A stretch of DNA of 64,000 bases from Paenibacillus castaneae. GTDB lineage: Bacteria > Bacillota > Bacilli > Paenibacillales > Paenibacillaceae. The stretch spans positions 4,074,094 through 4,138,093 of the forward strand of contig NZ_KZ614144.1 in assembly GCF_002884445.1 (NCBI RefSeq). The letters run 5' to 3'. The notes under the pieces were generated by a model that searched no databases, was not told the DNA's origin, and worked only from the letters and a program-made list of their open reading frames with translations. Of this stretch, positions 44,901 to 54,000 are shown piece after piece (positions within the stretch are counted from its first letter, which is position 1; every line of letters starts with the position of its first letter). A program made the translations under genes and the position numbers.

Positions 44901-45831
44901 CTCCCAATGCCCCTAGATCATGATGCATGCAAACCCCATGAAGCTTCATAGATCGCCCATTCAACGAAAATCCATCATTGGGATCAAATCCAAAATATCG
45001 AAGGCCAAAGGCTGTTTCATAGGTATCCATCAACTGGCCGCCTGCCATTACCTCTGTCACTAGCTTATATCTATAAGCGATGTCAGTACTCCACAGCTTT
45101 GGATTTGAAATAACGGTATGATCCTCAAAAATGGCAGACTTGCCCGTTACTATGGTTTGTTCTTCCGATACTGCGGACCCAACGACAGCCCCATCAGCAT
45201 CATAAATCAGCGACTTAACCGTAATTTTCGACGGCTCGCCTGATACATTTTTAACCTTCGTCTTCATGTTTACGCCCGCTCTATTAGCCTTAATATCGGT
45301 TTCCAAAGTAGGTGATGTCACAAAAGTACCGTATCTCTCTACATGAATGGCATTCTTTACAGTGAGATATACGTTTCTGTATATACCGCTGCCAGAGTAC
45401 CAACGGCTGCTCGGTTGGGTGTTGTTCACCTTGACCGCGAGCACGTTTTCTCTGCCATCCGTGTAAACCTTGCCGGTAATGTCATAAGTAAAAGCATTAT
45501 AGCCGTAAGGATATGTACCGAGCGCCTGACCATTCAAATAGGTAGTACTGTTCATATACACACCATCAAAGTCTATTGAAATTCGCTTATTCTCCAACGT
45601 TGAAGGTAAGGTAAACGCCTTACGGTACCATCCAACACCGCCGTCCAAATAGCCTCCTTCATGAGTAGATGGGGATTCCGGGTTGAAATCCAATTCGATG
45701 CTCCAGTCGTGCGGCAGATTTATCTGCCGCCATGTTGAGTCATCAAAACCGGGCTGCTGCGCTCCTGCAAGTGTGCTGTTCAACTCTCTTTGAAAACGCC
45801 AATTATCGTTAATATTTAGTCTCCTACCCAA
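41908..45831 (-). CDS. GH2 beta-galactosidase with Big-like and F5/8C modules
   Basis: A 1307-residue GH2 enzyme of the BgaA-like type. Sugar-binding and Ig-like domains occupy about 1-285 (INLPHDWSIELDFNP, GGVGWYRKAF, RWYSGSGIYRNVYL). The barrel follows with acid/base Glu405 (WSIGNEIYDTT) and nucleophile Glu490 (YGSETSSATRSRGVY). Downstream are DUF4982-like and GH2-C domains, two Big_4-like modules (about 860-1080; Val-rich, NIGIPVDRSVTWEKVDP and YYNDGTEEDKSVSWGN), an F5/8C sandwich (about 1085-1230) and a final cadherin-like strand module. Surface modules normally go with secretion, yet no signal peptide is seen. The start is TTG at 45831, nine bases after AGTGAGG; a longer reading to 45873 adds nothing export-like. 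It follows the TIM-barrel and GH125 genes. Confidence 0.9.
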   Translation of the reverse strand: MGRRLNINDNWRFQRELNSTLAGAQQPGFDDSTWRQINLPHDWSIELDFNPESPSTHEGGYLDGGVGWYRKAFTLPSTLENKRISIDFDGVYMNSTTYLNGQALGTYPYGYNAFTYDITGKVYTDGRENVLAVKVNNTQPSSRWYSGSGIYRNVYLTVKNAIHVERYGTFVTSPTLETDIKANRAGVNMKTKVKNVSGEPSKITVKSLIYDADGAVVGSAVSEEQTIVTGKSAIFEDHTVISNPKLWSTDIAYRYKLVTEVMAGGQLMDTYETAFGLRYFGFDPNDGFSLNGRSMKLHGVCMHHDLGALGAATNASAVERQMRIMKAMGVNAVRVTHNPASPELIEACNSLGLLVVEEAFDTWNQSKKTYDFGSFFSTWAEHDIKEMVNKHKNEPSIIMWSIGNEIYDTTSPSGVETVRHLVKWVKEIDTTRPTTIGEDKTRGDKVNVTSLDENIEAIFNEVDVVGLNYSENNYSGYHQRNPNWKLYGSETSSATRSRGVYTHPYDYNQSTIYADHQQSSYDNDYVSWGRTAEDAWKWDRDSKHIAGQFIWTGFDYIGEPTPYYHSFPSKSSYFGAVDTAGFPKDIFYYYQSQWSKKPMVHILPHWNWKAGDSIRVLVYTNAQKVELLLNGKSLGEQRFDTKTTSWGASYKETADGKTYLEWSILFMEGTLEAVARDENDHIICRDKVETAGAPAAVRLTADRKVIASDGRDLSFITADIVDSAGRIVPTANNLIHFCAEGNGELVGVDNGNAASIERYKDNKRMAFNGKALAIIQSNKQSGEIIVNATSTELISDSINLATRPSTERRLVSANLVVNYTNLVEGDIIDLELTGTLETGECIELSSFEPSYTMDGSIITIKNKKLYAINEGQVKVTATVMYEGVTVTSSVLSLNILKNTVERHIVSIDPIILIVYKGAEPKLPATVTANYNIGIPVDRSVTWEKVDPALWNQLGEFIVMGAVKETTVEAMARVFVKGAVAVENINMAVLKNRLPKLPQTLTVYYNDGTEEDKSVSWGNISAESVSRVTEFDVKGLLAGIELNAKASIRVTDEIGLMHNISRAKNGYDYPKAEASYTSRKPGSKDSITAINDDVISYGDDPHNRWTNWQSEPRSGDWVSITFGDFEPKEYDVDNLEVHWFEDNESSSPASFKIQYMYNDAWVDVANMQSLSEFPILHQANYYSFDRVKTSALRIDMLAKPGKSLAITEIKIYDKQPKASSEPKVRDILLDGESIINDFVHTGSSYECSVTISSASTIPQITGISEDNTSITVIRAVTPSKATLIAKSEDGKKTTVYNVTFDLNPNGKM

Positions 45832-45891
45832 TGTAAACAGCCTCACTTTCAGGTGATCGTTTGTAATAAACAAGCAAGCAGAAATTTTCCT

Positions 45892-46764
45892 TTAAGCCTC
45901 CTGCCAGAATCGGCGTAAATTGTCCATGGCTATTCTGGAAGCGGCTCTGCATTCCTCCATGCCTTCGAACTCGACAGTAATATTGCCGTCGTATCCGGAT
46001 TGCTTAACCAACTTCACGATTTTTCTGATCGGAATGTCCCCATGCCCAATAATCGCTCCGCGCAGGAAATTTCCATGCGTTGTGGTGAACCATACCCCAT
46101 CGCCGGGATCTTCATCGTACGGGCGGAAATAGAAATCCTTGAAGTGGACGAGTGACGCATATGGCAAGTTTTTCATTACTCCGATAATCGGGTTTTCATC
46201 TACACACATGAAGTTGCCGATATCTAGCGTCGTCTTGAAGTTCGGGCGGTCTACCGCCTGAAGAACTCGTTGGACGCGGTCGCTCGCCTGAACGCTGAAG
46301 CCGTGGTTCTCGATCGTGGTCGTAATTCCGAACTGCGCGGCGTAATCGGCAATGATCTGACTGCCTTTGACGATCAGCGGCAAGCTTTCCTCAAACCACG
46401 CGATGGTCATCTGTTCCTTCGGCAGAGTAAAGGCCGTTACGTCATGGCGCATATGCTTTACGCCCATCCGGTGCACGATATCGACATGTCTCTTGACGCG
46501 GGCCATTTCTTCTTCGAAGGCTTCCTCAGTTTCCTGTACGAAGTTAGCAGGCATGGAGTAGTTGGACAATTCAATACCTGCCAATCTAGCTTCTTCGCGG
46601 ATTGCATCCGCCAAGTCATGATTGTCTTCGACCGTATAACCGTAAGGAACCATCTCCATATGCTCACCGCCGTTGTCAGCGATCCATTGGATAACATCCA
46701 GGACTGTCATTTCCCCGGACTTCAAAGCGTTTAACAAACTATAAGTGCTAAGACCAACTTTCAT
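45892..46764 (-). CDS. Sugar phosphate isomerase/epimerase-like TIM barrel
   Basis: A 290-residue xylose-isomerase-like TIM barrel. The start is ATG at 46764 (MKVGLSTYSLLNAL), behind GGGGTGGAA; a longer reading overlaps the GH125 gene and lacks a ribosome site. Metal-binding residues expected for the fold lie in TTIENHGFSVQ, KTTLDIGNFMCV, SLVHFKDFYF and ITVEFEGMEE. Such proteins epimerise or isomerise sugars, or open keto-sugar intermediates; the substrate here is unknown. It lies 32 bp after GH125 and 60 bp before GH2, so a sugar released by one of these enzymes is the likely substrate. Confidence 0.82.
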   Translation of the reverse strand: MKVGLSTYSLLNALKSGEMTVLDVIQWIADNGGEHMEMVPYGYTVEDNHDLADAIREEARLAGIELSNYSMPANFVQETEEAFEEEMARVKRHVDIVHRMGVKHMRHDVTAFTLPKEQMTIAWFEESLPLIVKGSQIIADYAAQFGITTTIENHGFSVQASDRVQRVLQAVDRPNFKTTLDIGNFMCVDENPIIGVMKNLPYASLVHFKDFYFRPYDEDPGDGVWFTTTHGNFLRGAIIGHGDIPIRKIVKLVKQSGYDGNITVEFEGMEECRAASRIAMDNLRRFWQEA

Positions 46765-46796
46765 TGCTTCCACCCCACCCATTTCAAATTTGATAG

Positions 46797-48116
46797 TTAC
46801 AAAATCCCCTTCACCATTGCGTGGTAAATAAGCTGCGCAAAGAGACTGTTCGACCATGCAAACCAAGGACGCGTAAACCGTTTCGGATCATCGGCATGGA
46901 AGCCCTCATGCATAAAACCGGTATCGGCATCGGTCGCTTCCAATACATCGATCATCTCCCGCATTTCCTCATCTGTCACGGCAGTTATGCCTTGCATGGA
47001 TAACGCCATATGCCAGATGAATCCCGGCGGGGTATGAGGGCTGCCGATCCCTTTCGCAGCTTTCCCTTCAAAATAGAACGGATTCTCTTTGCTTAAAATA
47101 AAACGGCGCGTGTTTTGGTAGATTTGATCATTGACGTCCGTGTAACCGATATACGGGATCGATAGTAAACTTGGTGTACCCGCGTCATCCATGAGACAGT
47201 GGTTACCGAAGCCGTCCGTCTCATAAGCATAAATTTTCCCGAAGGTTGGATGGTTGTACACCCCATAAAGCTGGATGCCGTGGCGAATGTCTTCCTCCAG
47301 AAGCTTCATTTCCTGAACAAATGCTTCATCGCGGTACATCCATTTCGCCATTTCCTGCATTTGGGAGAGTGACACAGCGGCAAACATGTTGGCTGGAATA
47401 TTGAAATGCAGGTCGCAAGCATCGTCGCTCGGACGGAAGCCCGACCATACCATTCCCGTGTAATTGACGGGCATACCGAATCCATCATTGCGCAGCGTAT
47501 CTATAGCCGGGCAGTTGTATCGCATAAATCGGTATTTCGATTTCTCGAAATGGCGCTGTTCCGTTTTCCATACTCCGACAATGGCGCGCAGCATCTGTTT
47601 GAACTGCTCATCGAATATATCGGTTAGGCCGGTTTCTTTCCAATATGTATAGGCCAGACGAATAGTGAAGCAAAGCGAATCCAACTCAAACTTACGTTCC
47701 CAAACCCAAGGGGTCATCTCGGTTTCATCATTTGCGTCCCAATGCCAGTCGTTGGCCGTCTCGTTAAAGGCGTTCGCATAAGGATCGAGACTGATATACA
47801 TGGAGTGCCGCTTGATCAACCCCGAAATAATTCGCTGCAGCCCCGCATCATCCTTCGCGAACGGTACGTAATGAATGATTTGCTCGACCGAATCGCGAAG
47901 CCACATTGCGGGAATATCCCCCGTAATGACGAAGGTCGTGCCATCGTCCATCAGCTTCGTTGTCGTTTCGAGCGTATTCGGAAAACAGTTCTGAAACTGG
48001 CGTAACAGCTTGGGACGGTGAGCTAGCTTTTCCTCCGCCTCGCCTAGCACTTGCTTTATCACTTCCGGAAGCTCCATTCGAGGGATGCTTACCTTCGGCA
48101 GTTTAAATTGTTCCAT
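46797..48116 (-). CDS. GH125 exo-alpha-1,6-mannosidase
   Basis: A 439-residue (alpha/alpha)6-barrel protein of GH125 (old DUF1237). Typical segments are NCFPNTLETTTKL, FVITGDIPAMWLRDSVEQII, DPYANAFNETANDWHW, PWVWERKFELDSLCFTIRL, DGFGMPVNYTGMVWSGFRPS and MHEGFHADDPKRFTRPWFAW. Members invert and remove alpha-1,6-mannose, the branch of N-glycan cores. The two catalytic acids should lie in the WSGFRPSDD and GFHADD regions. No signal peptide. First gene of a three-gene operon; the LacI gene is divergent from it, 187 bp away. Confidence 0.93.
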   Translation of the reverse strand: MEQFKLPKVSIPRMELPEVIKQVLGEAEEKLAHRPKLLRQFQNCFPNTLETTTKLMDDGTTFVITGDIPAMWLRDSVEQIIHYVPFAKDDAGLQRIISGLIKRHSMYISLDPYANAFNETANDWHWDANDETEMTPWVWERKFELDSLCFTIRLAYTYWKETGLTDIFDEQFKQMLRAIVGVWKTEQRHFEKSKYRFMRYNCPAIDTLRNDGFGMPVNYTGMVWSGFRPSDDACDLHFNIPANMFAAVSLSQMQEMAKWMYRDEAFVQEMKLLEEDIRHGIQLYGVYNHPTFGKIYAYETDGFGNHCLMDDAGTPSLLSIPYIGYTDVNDQIYQNTRRFILSKENPFYFEGKAAKGIGSPHTPPGFIWHMALSMQGITAVTDEEMREMIDVLEATDADTGFMHEGFHADDPKRFTRPWFAWSNSLFAQLIYHAMVKGIL

Positions 48117-48245
48117 ATGACATAGCTCCTCCTACTCATCGTTCATTTCGCCTATTCTCCTTACATGGTTTGCTTAGACAGGCCATCATTTTTCATAGAT
48201 GCCTTCGGATATTCACGATTGTTATTTTCGTTATGATATAGTATG

Positions 48246-48255
48246 ATAACGTTAT
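48246..48255. promoter_or_regulatory. LacI-type operator in the divergent GH125/lacI gap
   Basis: ATAACGTTAT is a perfect 10-bp palindrome with the central CG typical of LacI-family operators, within a longer TATGATAACGTTATGTCAT. It lies 49 bp before the LacI start and 130 bp before GH125, so one site could control both. A related half-site TTTTCGTTATGATA is just upstream. No other operator candidate stands out in the gap 48117-48303. Confidence 0.55.
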
Positions 48256-48303
48256 GTCATCTTCAGTCTAAATCCTTTCATACTTATCGTCAAGGAGATC
48301 TAT

Positions 48304-49347
48304 ATGCCCCGGAAAATTTCGATTCAAATGATTGCCGATCAACTCGGTTTATCAAAGTACGCCGTTTCTCGAGCACTCAGCGGGAAATCCGGCGTAAGCC
48401 AAACGACGCGTGAACGAGTCTTAGAACTCGCTCGAAAGCTCGGTTATGAGCTTCCGCGACAGGAGTATGATACAGCCCCAACTGCCGCCGGCTCTGCTTC
48501 TTCCTTTGTACTGATCTTTATCAATCAATCCAATCGCGGCGACCCTTACTACTGGCAGCGGGTTTTGGCCGGCTTGATCTCAGGATGCAATGAAAGGGGA
48601 TGGCATCACGTCATTGTATCCCAAACTTTCTCATCTTCTACTGACACCGCACAATCTCCACAGGAAGCAATAGCGCCGCATTTGGATTGGAGCAATTGTC
48701 TTGGCCTGATTGTAATGGGTTCATATCCTTATGATGCACTGCAGCGGATGGCTCGTACGGGCAAGCCGCTAGTGCTTGTCGATCACAACGAGCCGATGCT
48801 CGGTTGCGATTCAGTGAATCACGCCAATATCGAAGCGGGAATCACCATCACACGCCATATTCTGAACCGGCAATGCAGGACCATCGTATTTCTTGGTGAT
48901 AATGGCCGATCCGCCAGCTTTGCCGAACGACGTATCGGTGTTCGGCTTGCTATAGAACGTTATGGTTCCAAGGGAACGAAGCTGTTCGAGTGGGAGCTCC
49001 CTTATGAAGAAGGCGGATGGCAAGATGCCGCTGTGGAGCGACTTTCCCGTCTTTCCCCGGAGGATCTGCCGGATGCTTGGATCGGCGCCAATGACGACAT
49101 TGCGATCCATTGGATGCGAAAGCTGCAACAGATGGGATGGTCTATTCCAGATCAGTGCCGCATAGCGGGCATCGATAACGTGGAAGCGGCCGCATTAGCA
49201 TCTCCGCGGTTGACAACAGTCAACCTTTGTAAGGAGGAGTTAGGACACCGCGCTATCGAATCGCTTCAACGCCGTATCGAACGCCATGGATCACCAAGTG
49301 AAAAGATTCAGCTTACCGCTGCTTTGATTCCGCGGGATTCAGCGTAA
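48304..49347 (+). CDS. LacI-family transcriptional regulator
   Basis: A 347-residue regulator. The N-terminal HTH and hinge helix read ISIQMIADQLGLSKYAVSRA then LSGKSGVSQTTRERVLELAR. The effector domain (about 65-340) is periplasmic-binding-like, with GLIVMGSYPYDAL, KPLVLVDHNEP, DAWIGANDDIAIHWMRKLQQ and RIAGIDNVEAAALASPRLTT. The start ATG is six bases after AAGGAG. It is divergent from GH125-isomerase-GH2 and is likely their repressor, with a mannose- or galactose-related inducer (inference). Its own strong terminator follows. Confidence 0.92.
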   Translation: MPRKISIQMIADQLGLSKYAVSRALSGKSGVSQTTRERVLELARKLGYELPRQEYDTAPTAAGSASSFVLIFINQSNRGDPYYWQRVLAGLISGCNERGWHHVIVSQTFSSSTDTAQSPQEAIAPHLDWSNCLGLIVMGSYPYDALQRMARTGKPLVLVDHNEPMLGCDSVNHANIEAGITITRHILNRQCRTIVFLGDNGRSASFAERRIGVRLAIERYGSKGTKLFEWELPYEEGGWQDAAVERLSRLSPEDLPDAWIGANDDIAIHWMRKLQQMGWSIPDQCRIAGIDNVEAAALASPRLTTVNLCKEELGHRAIESLQRRIERHGSPSEKIQLTAALIPRDSA

Positions 49348-49361
49348 CAATCTAGAAAAAA

Positions 49362-49407
49362 AAGGCAGCACCGACCTCCGTTCTTACGGGTCAGTGCTGC
49401 CTTTTTT
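49362..49407 (+). terminator. Intrinsic terminator of the LacI gene
   Basis: AAGGCAGCACCGACC pairs with GGTCAGTGCTGCCTT (one bulge) and is followed by TTTTTT. It lies 15 bp after the LacI stop. Confidence 0.9.
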
Positions 49408-49476
49408 CCCAAAACAGGAAAAAGAATAATTACGTTTAATATTAGCTCGATGGAAAACCGTTTTTAAACAAAAAAA

Positions 49477-49500
49477 GGACCACGGTTGTTTACCGTGGAC
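49477..49500 (-). terminator. Intrinsic terminator of the TM2 gene
   Basis: On the minus strand GTCCACGGT and ACCGTGGTCC pair around a 5-base loop and are followed by TTTTTTT. It lies 24 bp after the stop of the gene at 49524. Confidence 0.85.
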
Positions 49501-49523
49501 TTCTGAATTCTGAATCACGCTTA

Positions 49524-49736
49524 CTATGGCTTAATTGGCAACCCTTGCTTATCTTTAAACTTGCTTACGATAATGACCACCAAATCGATAAGCGCCCAGA
49601 CACCTAAGCCGCCCAACGTAATCAGCTGAAGAATACCTGTCCCAATCTTGCCAACGTAGAAACGATGTACACCGAATTCACCTAGAAATAGGCATAATAA
49701 CAAAGTCGATACAAACGACTTCTCACTCTTTAGCAT
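49524..49736 (-). CDS. TM2-domain membrane protein
   Basis: A 70-residue protein with two predicted helices. It carries the TM2 pattern: FVSTLLLCLFLGEFGVHRFY, VGKIGTGILQLITLGGLGVW, ALIDLVVIIVSKF. The DRF-like turn of the family appears as VHRFYVGK. TM2 proteins have no agreed enzymatic role. The start ATG at 49736 (MLKSEKSFV) is preferred over an upstream one that would add a basic non-conserved leader. The 178 bp upstream hold its probable promoter (not resolved) and the terminator of the SLH gene. A single-gene unit with its own terminator. Confidence 0.85.
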   Translation of the reverse strand: MLKSEKSFVSTLLLCLFLGEFGVHRFYVGKIGTGILQLITLGGLGVWALIDLVVIIVSKFKDKQGLPIKP

Positions 49737-49904
49737 GATTAATGTACGATCCCCTCTTGATGTAAGTTTTATAATCAAGCCCTATTCTATATTAGACCCT
49801 ATTAAAAAATCATTAGTAATTCATTGGTAACAATAGCGGTGCTACCATATGAAGAGTTGTTGTTGCTTTATAATACTTTCGGTGCAAGGCATTGGTAATT
49901 GAAG

Positions 49905-49953
49905 AAAAGAACACATTCTACAGACTAATTGCCTCTGCAGAAATGTGTTCTTT
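49905..49953 (-). terminator. Intrinsic terminator of the cohesin-SLH gene
   Basis: AAAGAACACATTCT and, inverted, AGAAATGTGTTCTTT form a stem of about 14 bp with an extra inner pairing CTACAGA / TCTGCAG. TTTTC follows on the minus strand. It begins 4 bp after the stop of the gene at 49957. Confidence 0.75.
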
Positions 49954-49956
49954 ATT

Positions 49957-50964
49957 TTACACTTTAAGCATTCTAAGAATAACCGTAACTGCCTCTGCAC
50001 GGGTTGCTGGTGCATTTGGAGCAAATTGATTCTGTGTATTTCCTTTCATAATGCCTAACTCCACTGCTGTCTTCACAGATGGGATGGCCCATGCTGGTAT
50101 CTTATCAACATCAGAGAACTGTAATTTAATATTGGAGCTTGTTTCTTTAGCAAGTGCACGTACAATTATTGCTGACATTTCTGAGCGAGTAATTAATTTG
50201 TTCGCACCGAATGTATTATCCGTGTAGCCGGTAATCAGCTTTGCTTCAACCGCTGTTTGTACATAAGTTCTAGCCCATACAGGAATCTCTTTACTGTCTT
50301 TAAATGTCAGACCTTTACCATCACTTGTCTTAATCTGCAAAGCTCGAACGATCATCGCTGCAAATTCTGCCCTTGTAATTTCAAGATTCGGCTTGAAGGT
50401 TGCATCTGCATAGCCGGTCACGAAGCCCAGCCTTACAGCTTCATAGATCGAAGCTTCTGCCCAATGTCCCTTAACATCTTTGAAAGTCAACAAATTGAGA
50501 TTATCATTGACCATTGCCGTTACTTTAGGCTCTAATGTGACCATGTCCAGCTTAGAATCAACGAGCTTAATATTGCTAAGCTTAATAGGAGTTGTCCCAG
50601 ATCCGATACGTTTAAAGGTTATCGCGGACAGCTCCACGTCCCCCTTCTCACCACTGACCTCTCCTATCTTCGTATGAGCAATCCGGATCGTATTTGCGCT
50701 AAGGATAGGGTTTACCGAAAAACCTTTAATCGAAGTTTCCACCTTATTAAATGAAAGTATATTCTCATCATATGACAACTCAAAATCATAAGCGTACATA
50801 TCCTTAAGCCCGTGACCCATAATAGACAGCTTAACATCCTTATCCGAATGACTAAGCTTTAATTCGAATGTGGCATTTTCCTCTTTAGCCATAACAGTCC
50901 CCTGTGACACTCCAATTACCAGGATGACGATCGACAATAGCATTAGCAGCTTACGTTTCATCAT
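49957..50964 (-). CDS. Cohesin plus triple SLH surface protein (anchoring scaffold candidate)
   Basis: A 335-residue secreted protein. The signal peptide is MMKRKLLMLLSIVILVIGVS; the start is set by GAAGG nine bases before ATG at 50964. Residues about 28-150 form a cohesin-like jelly-roll (FELKLSHSDKDVKLSIMGHG, YDFELSYDENILSFNKV, FKRIGSGTTPIKLSNIKL). Three SLH domains complete it (about 155-335), each with the pattern FKDVKGHWAEASIYEAV, GYADATFKPNLEITRAEF; the TRAE/TRSE triplets that bind pyruvylated wall polysaccharide are intact. It would be fixed to the cell wall and present one cohesin. The next gene upstream in the transcript direction encodes a dockerin-bearing GH3 enzyme, 75 bp away. 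Anchoring of that enzyme is the natural inference; binding is not shown. Confidence 0.85.
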   Translation of the reverse strand: MMKRKLLMLLSIVILVIGVSQGTVMAKEENATFELKLSHSDKDVKLSIMGHGLKDMYAYDFELSYDENILSFNKVETSIKGFSVNPILSANTIRIAHTKIGEVSGEKGDVELSAITFKRIGSGTTPIKLSNIKLVDSKLDMVTLEPKVTAMVNDNLNLLTFKDVKGHWAEASIYEAVRLGFVTGYADATFKPNLEITRAEFAAMIVRALQIKTSDGKGLTFKDSKEIPVWARTYVQTAVEAKLITGYTDNTFGANKLITRSEMSAIIVRALAKETSSNIKLQFSDVDKIPAWAIPSVKTAVELGIMKGNTQNQFAPNAPATRAEAVTVILRMLKV

Positions 50965-51039
50965 ACGATTCATCCCTTCATTATCTGAGGAGAAAGGCGC
51001 CGAAGCGCCTCCCCTCTTCATTCCACTTTCATCAATTGT

Positions 51040-54000
51040 TTATTGCTGTAACCAATTCCCTACAATCATACGTGCTACTGCTGCTAATTCGAGAATTGTA
51101 ATCTCATGATTATCGAACAAATCAGCTTTCTCTACCTTATCCCAACCAGGTTGATCTTTCTTAACACCGTAATATTTAGCAATAATCGACAGATCCTGGA
51201 TCGTAATGGATGTCTCTCCAGGTACAAGAGTCACAAGCTTCGAAGCGAATGTTGATGTAGCATCATTCAATGTTACTACCGCTGCATCAACCATCGATTG
51301 TGAGGCTCCACTGTTTTTCTTAACGTCGTTCGCTGCTACAATGGCTGCTTGAAGGCTCGCGATTGCAGTTGCTGGATATTGACCGATTTTGTTGCCCGCT
51401 GTTGCTTTTGAAACCTTAGCTTGAGCAGTAGCAATCGCTTGATTTAATGCTCCCAATTCAACCGAAGGTGTAGTCGTTGGATTCACGCTAGCTATGAATG
51501 TGCTCACTGCTGTCGTTAATGTCGATACTGCTAAGTCCACATCAGATTGCGTTGCCGTTGTACGATCACGAACAATAATTGCAGCCTCAATCGCAGCTTG
51601 AAGTGCAGCCTTCGTACCTGCTGGATATTGACCCGGCGCTGATCCTTCTACTGCAGAGCTCAATGCTTGCTGAGCATCTGTAATTGCTGTGTTCAATGCT
51701 GCCTTATTGATATGGATAATCGAACCACTGAAGCTTGTAACTGCATTATCCAATGCAACAATTGCATTAGCAACTTCAGTTGGTGTTGCTGCTCCATTTT
51801 GCACCACTACTGATGCACTATCAATTGCAGCTTGTAAGATTGCTTTGGAACCGACAGGATATTGACCCTCTAGATTTCCTTCAACTGCTGCATTAAGAAG
51901 TGCATGAGCGGCTGCAATTGAAGCAATCAATGTCGTCTTATCTGCCTGCACAACTTGTATGCCTACCGTAGCCAGAGATGTGTCGAGCAATGAATAATGG
52001 CTGTCGTCACCGACCATTTCCTGCTTGGTTATAGCAACATTTGTAGTTCCTGCAGCGGCATCCGCCTTAGCTTTGCCGTGAAGAACAAACAGTTCGCCGT
52101 CACCTGTTAAGAATGTTCCGGTGATTCCCATAAGAATCAGGATTTCTCCAGTTTCCGGTTTCACAGCTGTCTCAATAACTTGGAGTCCAGTCCGTGAAGA
52201 AGTAACTGAACCTGCATCCAGGACGTTGACACCATTATTCAGTGAAGTAGCAAACTCAATCATAGCCGGATCGTACTTTAACTCCACACTTAGCATATTA
52301 AAATTATGAGTCAATCCAGTAACGCCAACTGGAAGGTTAACCGCCTGACCCACGACCACTGGTGATGAAGGGCCGCTAATGCTGGCCTTTGCATCAACTT
52401 GAGGTGCTGATCCTTCCGATCCAGGTATGCTTAAGTGAATTGGCGTACTTACTACATTGTTAGTTCCATCAGAAATCGTATACGTATAAGTGATTTCCCT
52501 CGTATAGACAGGTTGAGTAATAAGACCTGTTGCAGAGAGGATACTGTCATCATTTGAAGCGTAACTGATAGTATACGTTGGAGTTATGCTATTAGCGAGT
52601 TGTACAGTGTTTGATCCTTCATTAAATTGTACAGTCCCGGGTAATAGTGTTCCAACATATTCAGAAACTTTGGTTGCAGCATTAATCTTCATTTGAGTTG
52701 GAGTGACCGGTAATGCATCATTTGTATTCAGTACCTGAACATATTCTGCATAGGTGTCTATTACTCCGCCAGTAGTTGAGTTTTTCGTAGCGAATAGTCC
52801 CATTTTGATATTGTTAAGACTTAAATTAATTGCTGTACCTACGTTCTTATAAGTAATACCATCCAACGAATATGAGCCCTGATAATCATTTCCGGATTTA
52901 ACCATTCTTAGATAAACGGTTAAAGTACCATCTGCATTGGCATTAACAGAACTTGTTGCAGATGAAGTGAATACCTTATTGACCTCACGTCCAGTTTGGA
53001 CAACAATGCCACTTGAACCTCTCTCGGCGTCGATTTTAATATAGTTGTCCTCATCCTGCCAAGCTAAGAACATAAATTGTTGATAGGTTGCAGATGGAGC
53101 TACAGGATAGTGGACCTTAGTAACAATATCCCAATCACCACCAGCAGGGGCTGTAAATACGTTATTCCATGCGGTATTTGTTTGATAGACATCCCCCGCT
53201 AATGTAGGAAGACGTAGTCCCTTACCTTGTACTAGTGAGTAATTAGCAGCATCTGGATTAAGAATTGTCCAGAAGTTCGACAAATTCTCAGATGTTGTAT
53301 TAACAAAGTTGAAGCTTTCAGCCTGATAATTAAGCTTAAAGGTATATGTTGTTGAACCGAAAGGACCAGTTACAACAGCAGTAGTATTGCCTGGAATGGT
53401 TGTTGCTTGATTCACGACACACGTTAAACCTGCTCCACACTCTACGGAGTAATCGTAATCTCCAGGCAATGCATCCCTTGGTACAACTACATCATAGGTT
53501 GTAATACGTGGATCAAACCCTGGAATATCTACTCCACCCTTTTGGATCTTATCCGCTGCAGGATTTAATGCATCAACGCTTCCAACTCTCAAGTATTCAA
53601 ACGATACATTGAGTGCAGCCGCGCTTACAGTACCATTTGTTGCTATAAGACCTAATTGCGGTGATGTGAAATTCACTGTAGCTGTTCCAGAATAGTTAGT
53701 CCAAGTGACACCGTCAGCGGACCATTGCGCTGAAATCGCCTTATTGTTCTTAATCAGACGTAAATACATTTTTGTGTTACCTGCTGAATTGGTGTTGCCC
53801 GTAACTACGGTCGCTGTCCCATTGACGACACTATACAATGCGATTCGGTTCGTGGTTCCCGTAGGACGTTCATAAACAAGCTTTACGTAATTGGAGTCAT
53901 CTTGATAATAGATCAACCCGCCTTGCTGATTGTTAGCTGTAGGCGTAGCTGCAAAATTCATAGCAGTTTGGGATACGAAATCACCCATCGCTGGCTGCAT

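Noticed and set aside
45900..46764. TIM-barrel gene as an endonuclease IV
   Set aside because: The fold family is shared, but the operon with GH125 and GH2 and the sugar-isomerase-like motifs make DNA repair unlikely.
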